Positions 10,611 through 21,512 of a stretch of DNA of 64,000 nt are shown here, in pieces. The notes beneath the pieces were generated by a model. The model did not search any database, was not told the DNA's origin, and saw only the letters and a list, made by a program, of their open reading frames with translations. Position 1 is the first letter of the stretch; each line of letters opens with the position of its first letter. Origin of the DNA: Mytilisepta virgata (Eukaryota; Mollusca; Bivalvia; Mytilida; Mytilidae); NCBI GenBank assembly GCA_028015205.1, contig CM051519.1, positions 84,651,539-84,715,538 on the forward strand, read 5' to 3'. The translations under genes and the position numbers were made by a program.

Positions 10611-12461
10611 GCTCACCAGACCCAAAGGGTCATGTGAGCTATTGCCATCACTTGGCGTCCGTCGTCTGTCCGTCGTCCGTCCGTAAACTTTTTCAAACGT
10701 TAACTCCTCTGACACCATAAGACCAATTGCAACCAAACTTCGTACAGTTGTTTATTGGTATATGTGCTACAAAACTATCGTTTGGATTTTTGATTCGTAA
10801 AAAAACATGGCCGCCATGGCTAAAAATAGAATATAGGGGTAAATTGCAGTTTTTTGCAAATAACTCAAAAACCATAACAGATATCAAAATTCTGGTATAG
10901 GGTAAAAGTGTTCAGCACCTCAAGATCTACCTGCCCTGAAATTTTGAAGAAGATCCAACGACCCATGTAGGAGTTATTGCCATTTTTCTGCATTTTTTCC
11001 AAATTTTGCACTTATTAAGCTCAATATCTTGGATACTATAAAGGAAATTTGAAAAATTTAAATTTCATATTGTTAGGCACACAAAGATCTACAAAATTTG
11101 TAACAGGATCGAAGTTGTAGGTTCGTTCCTTTTAGGAGTTATTCCCCTTAGATTGTCAAAATTGACCATTTTTGCAGTCTTTATTCATTGTAATAAAATC
11201 GTTAACTCCTCTTACACCATAAGTTTAATTGCAACTAAACTTAGTGTAGTTGTTCCTTGGCATGAGTGCTACTAAACTATCGTTTGGATTTTTGATTTGT
11301 AAAAAAACATGGCTGCCATGGCTAAAAATAGAACATAGGGGTAAATTGCAGTTTTTTGCAAATAACTCAAAAATGGTGACAGATATCAAAATTCTGATGG
11401 GAAGCTAAAGTGTTCAACACCTCAAGATCTACCTGCTTTGAAATTTTGAAGATGTAACCACCCATGTAGGAGTTATTGCCATTTTTCTTGATTTTTTTTT
11501 GAAATTTGTACTTATTAAGTTGTATGATCATTCCTTTTAGGAGTTATTCCCCTTAGAACATCAAAACTGACCATTTTCACAGCATTTCCCTTAGTTTGCA
11601 AAATGTTTAAATGAGCCCTTTAGGAGTTAAAGTTTTGTCCCTTAAATGTCAAAATAACTGTTGATGCCTTATAGATGGCAAACTGTAGAAAATGAAAAAA
11701 AGCTTTTGATTGCGTGTAAATTTGTTTTTAAATGGCTATTTATTAAAATATAAATTCAATGTTACCTCAATATACAATAGTACTTAAAAATAATTTTCAT
11801 TAGATGTATATATTTATATATTTTTTGTGAAATTAGTTTTGAAACTGGCTGTGGTCAGCACTCATTGTTTTAACCTTTTCCCAAACTGGTTACCTGCTCA
11901 ATTGTTGTTATCTTTTCCAATGACACTCAAATCAAGTATCAGTCTTTTTGCCCTTGAAAGGTAAGAATATGGATGACCACTTACAATCTGCATTTAAATC
12001 ACTCAGAATCTCTATTTTTATTTTATTGTTTCAAAAATCTTCTTCTCTGAAACTACTATTAAAAATCAAATGAAACTTGGTAAGATTGTTCCTTAGGGTA
12101 TCCTGCAAAAAGTTAATGCTTGGATTTTTGATTGGTCGAAAGACATGTCCGCCCTTACTAAAAATAGAACATAGGGGTCAAAATGCTGTTTTTTGTTATT
12201 TTTTCCTGAATTATAGAAAGAAAATGAAGATGAAAGCTACTTTCAAGGTAAACATGGTATCCCGAGTTTAATGGTGATGATGAAAGTTTGTTTTGGACGG
12301 CCATTTTTAAAATGGCTGCCATTTTTTTACACTTGCTCGGATTTCAACAATATTTGGTTTTTAAAGTAAACATTGGTATCCTTAGTGAATGGTGATGATG
12401 AGATTTAGTTTATAGTGCATTGTTTGCCAGGTGAGCGATTCAGGCTCTTGAGAGCCTCTTG
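10611..12461 (+). mobile_element. Family-A pearl/HINE-like element, complete, 1.85 kb
   Basis: It opens GCTCACCAGACCC, whose inverted partner GGGTCATGTGAGC follows after AAA, forming a 5' palindrome. Next come CACTTGGCGTCCGTCGTC and CCGTCCGTCCG. The core holds a 502-bp direct repeat (anchor CGTTAACTCC at 10698 and 11200) and a third partial unit near 12000-12220. It ends with CAGGTGAGC (12429-12437), a hairpin GGCTCTTGAGAGCC and CTCTTG. No transposase is encoded. Family-level naming is inference from architecture. Confidence 0.8.
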
Positions 12462-12629
12462 TATTATATCTCCACCGTGTTTTTCCACAGTCAAAACGAA
12501 GTTTCACCAGATAAAGGATGCCCACGTTCAACGAAGTCAATAACCATCCGACGTGGATAGGATAATTTGTGGGCAATTCTAAAAAACTTGGGCATTGCTC
12601 GGTCCGTTGTACATATTCGGATTGCTCCT

Positions 12630-12922
12630 ACGGGAAATTTCATACAAAAATCTTCATCTAGAGAACCACTGAATGGATTGAAACGAAACATAGCATGAAT
12701 GTTCCTTATTATGTTGGTGCCGATCTGTCATCCGTCATGACCTTCTGCGGAAGACTTAGTTTAACTTAGGACCTTATGAAAAGTACATACAGACGGCTTC
12801 TTCTTGAAAATATCTGAATGGATTGAAACCAAACATGGCATGGATGTTAATCCCAAGATCCCTTATCGATGAACAAATGGAAATATCAGGTGAGCGGCAC
12901 AGGCTCCTTGGAGTCTCTGGTT
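12630..12922 (+). mobile_element. Family-A 3' fragment
   Basis: The left part matches the 166-bp unit of the 21.5-kb copy (AGAGAACCACTGAATGGA, GGAAATT-CATACAAA, GCATGAATGTTCCTTA). It closes with CAGGTGAGC, an imperfect hairpin GGCTCCTTGGAGTC and CTGG. The 5' end is missing. It lies about 170 bp past the previous element. Confidence 0.7.
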
Positions 12923-13071
12923 TATTTACTTGCACATGCGATGTTTTGGATGCCACTTTCTGCTACTATCTTTAACTTTATCTTTGTAAACACAGAACAA
13001 ATATACAACTAATTTTTTTTTAATCATTTTAATTATCTTTGTTAATTCTTTGTTTTGCATGAACTCTTTTC

Positions 13072-13265
13072 ATTAGAGTATCTCCCTTGTGCAGTGATCT
13101 GCCCTTGGGTGGTTTTGGCATAACCCCTTTTGGTCATTTTGGTGATTTTGAATTGCTCTTCAACCTTTTGCATTATTGTATTGGATTTCAACAGTTTTAG
13201 CCTTGAATAAAACTGATGTGATTTAAATCGATGAAATGTGCTCATCTTGTGTATCAAAGAATTGT
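13072..13265 (+). repeat. Dispersed repeat R, truncated copy
   Basis: Shares AGTATCTCCCT, GGCATAACCCCTTTTGGT, TTTTGAATTGCT, TTCAACCT and GGATTTCAACA in the same order with 14513-14700. The type resembles a repeat I recall from mytilid genomic sequence; that identification is from memory only. Confidence 0.65.
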
Positions 13266-13279
13266 ATTTTTAACCGGGT

Positions 13280-14236
13280 TTTAATCTGGAAAAACTTTCT
13301 GGTCTTAAGACCTAGACCTTAGATCTATGGTATGTGGATATGTTACCTCAAAACAGTGAGTCATGTTTAAAAAATGTTGTCCTATGTTCTTGACCCTTGA
13401 CCTTAGGGTGAATAAATAGGTCATTTTAGACCATCTTCGTGTCCGGCCTGTAACTTTTTTGTCTAAAGACCTAGGCCTTGGATTTTTTTAGTGTGTAGGT
13501 AGGTTATCTCAAGATAATGTGTCGCGTACCAAGAATATTGACCTTGACTGTTGACCTCATTTTTGGGTGCCTGCCAATCGTGTCCGGCCTATAACTTTCT
13601 TGTCTTAAGACCTAGACCTGAGATATATGGTATGTGGATATGTCACCTCAAAACGATGTGTCATGTTTCAAAAATATCTGTGACCTTGACCCTTGACCTT
13701 AGGGTGAATAAATAAGTTATTTTAGATCATCTTCGTGTCCGGCCTGTAACTTTTTTGTCTAAAAACCTATTGCTTGGATTATTGGTGTGTAGGTAGGTTA
13801 TGTCAAGATGATGTGTCGCGTACCAAGAAAACTGACCTTGACTGTTGACCTCAAGGTCAATAAATAGGTCATTTTTGTAACTTTTTTGTCTAAAACCTAG
13901 GTCTTTGGTATGTAGGTAGGTTACCTCGAGACGATGTTTCACATTCTAAGGATATTGACCTTGACCCTTGACCTCAAGGTCAATAAATTGGTCATTTTTG
14001 TAACTTTTTTGCCTTAAGACCTAGCCTTGGATATTTGTTGTGTACGTAGGTTTGCTTAAGATGATGTGTTGCATATTAAGGATGTTGACCTTGAACTTTG
14101 ACCTCAAGGTCAATAAATTGCTAATTATGTCCAGCCTGTAACTTTTTTGTTTTAAACCCTAGATCTCAGATCTTTGATGTGTGGGTAGTGTACCTCAAGA
14201 TGATGTGTCGTGTACTAAAGATGTTGACGTCTGACC
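13280..14236 (+). repeat. Tandem array of about 120-160-bp units with dimeric order
   Basis: Seven diverged units anchored on CTTTTTTGTCTAAAGACCTA at about 13288, 13449, 13591, 13748, 13878, 14001 and 14141. Units also carry TGACCTTGACC and GACCTCAAGGTCAATAAAT. Units 1 and 3, and units 2 and 4, are most alike and lie about 300 bp apart, so the left half is a dimeric higher-order repeat. Unit length shrinks to the right. Confidence 0.85.
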
Positions 14237-14244
14237 TTGACCTT

Positions 14245-14293
14245 TTCAACATAATTTCTAAATGGAATAGTATAAATGTCTCCAAATTTGTTC
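14245..14293 (+). repeat. 49-bp direct repeat, first copy (mate at 15623-15671)
   Basis: Begins TTCAACATAATTTCTAAATG and ends CCAAATTTGTTC. The mate at 15623-15671 differs at one visible base. Together they bracket repeat R and the family-C copy, about 1.38 kb apart. Confidence 0.85.
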
Positions 14294-14296
14294 GTG

Positions 14297-14720
14297 GAGA
14301 AAAGTTACTCAGTAAAAATGAAATAGAAGAAAAACCCGGTTTGCTGTCACTCAGACAGCTCTCTTGTTACTATTGGAGTCGATATGCCACTGCTGGTGGA
14401 CTCCAAGTCCCCGAGCATATCCCCAGCTCAGTTGCTAGTATTTTGATACTAGCCCAAAATTGATACTTAGAATATACTGTTACAAAAATTTAAAATTTTG
14501 CAAAACCTAAGGAGTATCTCCCTCGTGCGTGGCTATGTCATTAAAACGTTTTGGCACAACCCCTTTTGGTAATTTTGGAAATTTTGAATTGCTTTTCAAC
14601 CTATTGGATTATTGTTTTGGATTTCAACATTTTAGGCCTTGAGCACAACTGATGAGTCATAAATCACATCTTGTGCATCAAAATTGGTATCAAATAATTG
14701 TATCTCTGATGATTCATAAT
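14297..14720 (+). repeat. Dispersed repeat R, longer copy
   Basis: Contains CACTGCTGGTGGACTCC, CCCCGAGCATATCCCCAGCT and then the block shared with 13072-13265, ending near CACAACTGATGAGTCA. A 94-codon ORF crosses its left edge (14179-14463) but runs from the tandem array into this repeat and is accidental. Confidence 0.6.
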
Positions 14721-14915
14721 TCAGAAAGTGACTATTTACTGTTACACTGTAGAATATGTTATGTTGTACGATAGTTTAACTGTTGTTAGCCTTTTGTTTT
14801 ACCTGTTTTAGAACAAAATATTGAACTTTATTACTTGCTCTAACTTTTAACAGTTACACAAGTTATTTTAGTGAATTACTGAATGAGTGAAAATGGTCAG
14901 AATGGACCATTTATT

Positions 14916-15546
14916 ATACCCCCTGCAAACACAGTTTTTTGGGTGTTTTTTGTTGTTTTTTGTTGTTTTTTTTTGGGGGGGGGGGGTATATAGGAATTGT
15001 CTGTCCGTCTGTCTATCTGTCTGTTTGTCCATGTACGTTGTAAGCGCAACTCCTCCTAAACAGTTCAATTGATTTTGATGAGACTTTATATGAAGGTTGG
15101 GCATCATATGTAGATGTGTATGAAGCAATATAATTATCACCGGATGCTTGCAAAGGGAGATAATTCATCTTAAGGGTTTTACATGTTTAAAGCTTGTAAG
15201 CGCAACTCCTAAACCGTTCAATTCATTTTGATGAAACTTTATATGAAGGTTGGGCATCATACATGGATGTGTATGAAGCCAGATAATTATTGCTGGATGC
15301 TTGCAAAGGGAGATAATCAAACTTAAGGGTTTTACAAAGTTAAAGCTTGTCAGTGTAACTTATCCTTAACCTTCAATGAATTTTGATGAAATGTTATATG
15401 AAGGTTGGGCAGCATATGTAGATATATATGAAAGAAGACAATTATTGCCAGATGCTTGTAAAGGGAGATAATCCAACTTATGGGTTTGAAGTTTGTAAGC
15501 GTAAACTCCTAGTATTGCAAATGGGGTATCACTCAGTGAGGTCTAG
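14916..15546 (+). mobile_element. Family-C pearl/HINE-like element
   Basis: The 5' end ATACCCCCTGCAAAC pairs with a G-run plus GTATA about 60 bp on. It is followed by CTGTCCGTCTGTCTATCTG. The core has three units of about 156 bp (anchor TTGTAAGCGCAACTCCT at 15038 and 15194, diverged near 15347) and a partial fourth. Near the 3' end, TTGCAAATGGGGTAT is the inverted copy of the 5' terminus. It is followed by the palindrome CTCAGTGAG and CTAG (15543-15546). A 90-codon minus-strand ORF (14868-15140) is a frame through this repeat. Confidence 0.78.
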
Positions 15547-15849
15547 TTATTCATGGATTGTGATGGTCTTTAATCAACCATTCAGCTTATCTATTAGTTG
15601 AATTTCTGGTTAAAGATATCCGTTCAACATAATTTCTAAATGAAATAGTATAAATGTCTCCAAATTTGTTCAATGATCAATTATTTTATTGCACAATGGT
15701 AGATGTGAAGTATATGTATTATATGTTATTGCAGTATCAGAAACCCTGTTAAGACTCAAAACAACAATAAGGCATAGGAAAATGAGGTTAGTGTGAAAAA
15801 TTTAGCAGCAGCGCTGCAGATCAGCACTTCAGTGCTATGTTTGTTGAGA

Positions 15850-16060
15850 GGCTTTATCCTCCAAACTGTTAGACCATTACTTATTGGTGGTATTTATTGC
15901 CCTTGATCAATTAAAAAAAAATAATGTGAATTCAGAAATTATTGCCATGTTTTTACTAAGGGGAAAAATGGACGGTATACATTTAATAGCAAAAATAATC
16001 ACTGATGCAAGATCTACACAGAAAATTACAGGTGATTTATTCAGGCTCTTGGGATCCTCA
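15850..16060 (+). mobile_element. Family-A 3' fragment, decayed
   Basis: Shares AATAATCA-TGATCAAGATCTACAC-type sequence with the 3' end of the copy at 19987-21066. It ends with ACAGGTGA, a hairpin GGCTCTTGGGATCC and TCAG. The 5' part is lost. The 76-codon ORF at 15884-16114 runs across it and is not a gene. Confidence 0.6.
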
Positions 16061-17447
16061 GTTTATTTATTTGTTCATATTTTGGCATTGTATACTGCTG
16101 GTTATTACTGCTGAGGAATTTCTATGCGGCCATGGGTTAAATACAATGTGGTAAGCTCTGGATGTTTGTTTAGTTACTTACAGGGGATTTTGTGCTTTCT
16201 TTGTAACTTCACTCTGTTTTTTCTCACATTGGATTATATTTAGAAAGATTACTGTGTCCACTTTCACTGTCCTATAGAATTTTAATTATCCATTTTAGGG
16301 AACTTAATTCTATGATGTCAGATTTACACTTTTATCTGTGTTATTCAGCTTCAAATTTTTAAATCCAGATGGAATTATTTCATTTCTCATTAGTGTTTTG
16401 TACTGAAGTTATAGATTGCAAAAAGATTAAATGGACTGGATTAAAATGGAACTATATGATTATGTTTTGTCACGATATAATCAAAAATTTCCATGTAGAC
16501 AAGATAAAGTCTTATTTATTGTTAATAGATCTCGGCCTGTTATTGTGATACATTATTGATGAGGTACACTGTTTCTAAAACAATAATCAATGAAAAATAA
16601 TAATAGTCATTAGATATGAATCTTAATGTGATAAACTTTCTTGGAACTTACAACCGTTTGTCATGCTATATTTGTCAATCATAATTTTAATGAAACTTTT
16701 AACATTTCGCGTGGGACATTCTAATTTTATGGCAAAATTGATGAGTTTTTTCATTACAGTATAATTATTTTATGGAAGATTTGATTTTGTTTTCAGAAAT
16801 TTCCTGTCATTTATTATTTTTAGTGATTTTAATTTTTGACCCATTTTTATTTGGTCTTAAAATATGATAATTTTAATTTAACTTAAACTTGGACAGTCCT
16901 CGGATATGACAATCAGTTTCTTTTCAGTTGCCAGGGCCATAAAATGTTCACTGTTATCATTAATTCTATAGTGAAATGTCTTTTAATTGCAGCATAGTTA
17001 TAGATGAGACATATTTGTGTATCAGGTGTGGTTAATTCAAATCTGAACTTATTTTAAACCAGATTTTTATAAACATATTAATGACTTTGGCCACAAATCT
17101 CAATATAATATACCATTTAACCTGGCCATTTTGAACAAAGCTTTGCTAAATTGGCTTATTGAATCATATTAGAAGACGTGTATCAAATACTGTAAAACTG
17201 CTCAGGAGCTGTTTATTTTTTTTCCTGGTCAATAATTGAATAATCTAAAATATGGGTAAAATTACCAGGAGAAATAAAAATAATTGGATCTGATTTCTGG
17301 CGTACAGGAAATGGGATTTGGCGGTAATGTCACATTATATGTTGGCTGATTTCCTAATCTCCTATAATCATGTTATATTAAAACCATCTATTTGGTTGTT
17401 TTGTAATTTAATTCGTAAGTGGTTAACTTGGTCATGATCTGTTTTTA
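16061..17447. other. Non-coding AT-rich spacer
   Basis: I see no repeat, no splice-bracketed ORF and no RNA gene. Confidence 0.5.
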
Positions 17448-19605
17448 GCTCACCTGACCTGAAGGGTCATATGAGATACTGTCATAACTTGGCGTCCTTC
17501 GTCTGTCGTCCGTCGCCCTCAATCCACAAATTTAATATTCTCCTCAGAATGCACTTGGCCAATTGGGACCAAACTTTGGTGGAATGGTCCTTTGACCAAG
17601 ATGGCGGCCAAGCTAAAAATAGAAAAAAGGGGGGTCAAAATTTTAAAAATCTCCTCTGAAGCTACTATGCCAATCTCAACCAAACTTTGCTGAAATGTTC
17701 CTTGGGTAGTCCCCTTTCAAAAATTTGTCCGATAGTCCCGACCCCTGATCAAAATGGCCACCACAGAGGTACTTAGTTGAACATATGACCCTGGGAAATT
17801 CACATAAAAATCTTCTTGTCTGAAAATACATGCCCAATTAGAACCAAATTTGAAATTGGTGGAATGGTCATAAGGTGGTCCTCTTTCAAAATTGTGTCTG
17901 ATGGTCATGACCTCCGACCAAGATGGCCGCCACAGCTGAACTTAGTTTAACATAGGACATACCTAGGAAAACTCACATAAAAATCTTATTGTCTGAAACT
18001 ACTGGCTCAATTAGAACCAAACTGTGAAGGAATGGTCATAAGATGATTGTCTTTCAAAAATATGTCTGATGGTCCCGTCTTGCAAAATTGTCTCTGATGG
18101 GACCAACATGGGTGCCACAGCCGAACTTAGTGTAACAGATGACCATGTGGGAAATTCACTTAAAAATCTTCTTGTCTGAAACTACTTGCTCAGTTAGGAC
18201 CAAGCTGTGGTTGAATGGTCATTAGGTGGTGTTCTTTAAAAAGTGTGTCTGATGGTCCCGACCTCCTACCAAGATGGCTGCCACAGTCGAACTTAGTTTA
18301 ACATAGGACCCTAGGGAAACTCACATAAAAATCTTATTGTCTGAAAGTACTGGCTCAATTAGAACCAAACTGTGGTGGAATGGTCATAAGATGATTGTCT
18401 TTCAAAATTATGTCTGATGTTCCGACCTGCGACCAAGATGGGCGCCATAGCTAAACCTTTCTTGTCAGAACTAAATTGTGGTGGAATGGTCATTAAATGC
18501 CCGTCTTGCAAAATTGTGTCTAATGGTCCTGAACTCCGACCAAGATGGCCGCCACAGCCGAACTTAGTTTAACATAGAACGTTATGGGAAATTTACATTA
18601 AAAATCTTATCTGTAATTACTTGGTCAATTAGAACCAAACTGTGATTAAATGTTCATAAAATCGTCCTCTTTTAAAATTATGTTCGATGGTCCGGACTAA
18701 GATGGCCACCAGAGCTGAACTTAGTTTAACAGGACCTTTCGGGAAATTTACATAACAATCTTCTTGTCTGAAATAACTTTCTCATTTAGAACTCAAATGT
18801 GGTTAAATGAACATTAAGTGGTGCTCTTTCAAAAGTGTGTCTGATGGTCCCAACATCTGACCAACATGACTGTTACAGCCCAACTTAGTATAACATAGGA
18901 CCTTATGTGAAATTTACATAAAAATCTTCCTGTTTGAAAGCAGTTGCTCAATTAGAAACAAACTTTGATGGAATAGTCATTGCATTGTCATCTTCCAAAA
19001 TTTTGTCCAGCAGTCCTCTCTCTGACCAAGATGGCCACCACAGCCTACCTTAGTTTAACATGGGACCATAGAAATTCACAAAAAATCTTATTGTCTGGAA
19101 CCAGTTGGTCAGTTGGAACCAAACTTTGATGGAAGAGTCATTTGATGGTCCTATTTGAAAATATAAATTTAAATTAACAAAAGTATCACCATTTACTTGA
19201 AACAAATTTTCTCATAAGCTATGAAAGGGGAAGATTTGTTTCAAGGACTGTTAAAATGGGCATCTCGTTAAAAAAATTTGTTCATGTGACCCAAATTTTA
19301 CATCTTAAATGCTTGTTTGCGTGGACTGTTATTATTAGCACAATAAATCTCAAATGTTTTATTTTACTTTTAATTTTAACATTGCAGTGACTAAATCAAA
19401 TTATTATCATTACACTGTAATTGAATGCTTCTTTCAGCTGTCCCAAATTTCCCAAAGCAAGCTGCTGTACAGCACAAGAAGTGTTTACATTGTCATAGGC
19501 ACAGAATTTTCTGTACTTTAACATTTAACCCTGTGGGAACTGGTCGCTCTATGTAATAGGCAATGTACTATCAGGTGAGCAATACAGGCTCCTGGGAGCA
19601 TTTGG
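17448..19605 (+). mobile_element. Family-A element, complete, 2.16 kb, diverged core
   Basis: The 5' palindrome (GCTCACCTGACC, then GGGTCATATGAG) precedes GGCGTCC and TCGTCTGTCGTCCGTCG. The core (about 17530-19170) contains nine to ten diverged units of about 165-185 bp, anchored on AAAATCTTCTTGTCTGAAA and carrying AAGATGGCCGCCACAG and AACTTAGTTTAACATAGGAC. About 400 bp of non-repeat sequence follows. The 3' end is CAGGTGAGC, hairpin GGCTCCTGGGAGC and a T-rich flank. Unit divergence makes this copy older than the one at 21513. Confidence 0.8.
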
Positions 19606-19986
19606 TTTTAGATCATCTGGTCTATAGGCCATGATGTATGGAAGGACATCTACTAACTCTCTACCTTTAGTTCTGGTTGGATGAACAACATGGGTGTCAG
19701 AGGCCATCTTTGATTTTGATCGGCATATTTTCAAAAATCTTATCCTCTGAAACTACATGATGAAATGTTTTGAAACTTTGCATGATTGATGAGGACAGTA
19801 CCCTCTACAAACAGTCCACTTTTTGTTGAGATTCATTGGATTAACTGACAGCTGCAGCTGTTCAAAGTTTCTGTTGGATCCATATGGGAAATGTCTATTT
19901 TGTCATTTGCTCAGGAACTAATGGGCAGACTGTAAAAAAAGATGGTAGTAATCTCATATGGAAGGACAAATACAAATGATCCACCT

Positions 19987-21066
19987 TTTTAGATTTTTGC
20001 CATCACTTGGCGTCAGTCTTCTGTCCGTTGCTTACCGGCCTTTGTCTGTCGTAAACTTTTTTAAAGATCTTCTCCTCCAAAACCACTGAACCAATTACAG
20101 CCATACTTATTCTGAATGATCCTTAGGGTATCTAAAATAAAGTTTATATTTTATTTTCTTGTCCGTCGAGAAACATGGCCACCATGGCTAAAAATAGAAC
20201 ATAGGGGTAAACTGCAGTTTTTGACTTATATCTCAAAAACTAAAGCATTTAGAGCAAAACTGACTGCGGCATAAATGTTTATGAGGTCAAGATCTACCTG
20301 CCATGAAATTTTTAGATGAATCGATCAACTCATTTTTGAGTTATTGCCCCTGAATTGTTAATTTTGAGGAAATTTTGCAGTTTTCAGTTATTAACTTGAA
20401 TATTGTTATAGATAAAGACAAATTGTTTAAGCAAAAATGATCAGCAAAGTAAGATCTACAAATAAGTCAACATGACCAAAATCTTCAATTGACCCCTTAT
20501 AGGAGTTTTGCCCTTGAAAGATTAGGTACATGTAAATAGAAAATAATGGTCCGACATTGTCACAGATGTTTAGAGTACAACTTGATATAAATTAAATGGT
20601 AGCTGTACAAGTAAAATGGAGGGTCAAGGTCATTGTAAAAGTCCATAGCAACCGATGAAAAAGTCCCTAGCAAGGGATAAAAAAGTCCCTAGCATCCATA
20701 TATATTTTGGTTAAGGACATTACAATTTACCCGTACAAGTCAAAAAGAAAGGTCAAGAGTCAAGGTCATTGCAAAAGTCCATAGCAACTGATGAAAAAGT
20801 CCCTAGCAACCATATATATTTGGCTTCAGGACCCTACAATTTACCTATTTAAGTCAAAATGGAAGTCAAGAGTCAATACAATTGAAGAAGTCCATAGCAA
20901 CCAATGAGAAAGTCCTTAGCATATCTATTTGGGTTCAGGATTCTATATTTTAGCTGTATATGTCAATATTAAGGAGAAAATTGTGACAATATGCAAAAAT
21001 AATCATTGATCCAAGATCTACACAAAATATAACAGGTGAGCGATTCGGGCTCTTGGGAGCCTCTTG
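19987..21066 (+). mobile_element. Family-A element lacking the 5' palindrome
   Basis: Begins TTTTTAGATTTTTGCCATCAC and continues CTTGGCGTCAGTCTTCTG, so the 20-odd bases forming the 5' palindrome appear deleted. The core includes the ACATGGCCACCATGGCTAAA box and, at 20640-20930, three copies of a roughly 130-bp unit with AAAGTCC-TAGCAACC. The 3' end is ACAGGTGAGC, hairpin GGCTCTTGGGAGCC and CTCTTG. This copy holds the empty site for the family-B insertion (about 20525). Confidence 0.78.
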
Positions 21067-21512
21067 TTTAGGTCAAAGGTCAAATATCAAGGTTAATTCG
21101 AGATTTTAAAAACCTTGTGGATACAAAAGAGCTTACATTTTATAATGGCCTAATTAAAGCCAGATGAGGCTCTAGTTTTCAAAGGGCCCAGATAAAAAGG
21201 GGGGATGGGGGATAAAATAATCATCAGGCATTTCCATTGCTGTGGCATAGCTAGGATTTAAGGGTAGCAGCATATTTTTAGAATAAGGGGCACTTTAATA
21301 TTGTTTCAGTTCTGAAAAGGGCAAGCTTTATCTGATTATCTAATACCCTTTTAAGAGTTATTATACTTTCTTTCAACCCTTTTATGAAGTATAAATTCAT
21401 CCATTCATGTTTATTTGAATTAAAAAGTGTTTTTTACCCTTTATTATTTCATAGATAATGCAGAGAGCAGAGGGTGTACTGGAAGAGGGGCAGGATTCTG
21501 CTCCACTTTTTA
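21067..21512. other. Spacer between two family-A copies
   Basis: Contains a purine-rich run near 21197-21215 (AAAAAGGGGGGATGGGGGAT). No coding signal is seen. Confidence 0.5.

Noticed and set aside
12382..12956. Minus-strand ORFs of 60-66 codons
   Set aside because: They are frames through the ends and cores of family-A elements.
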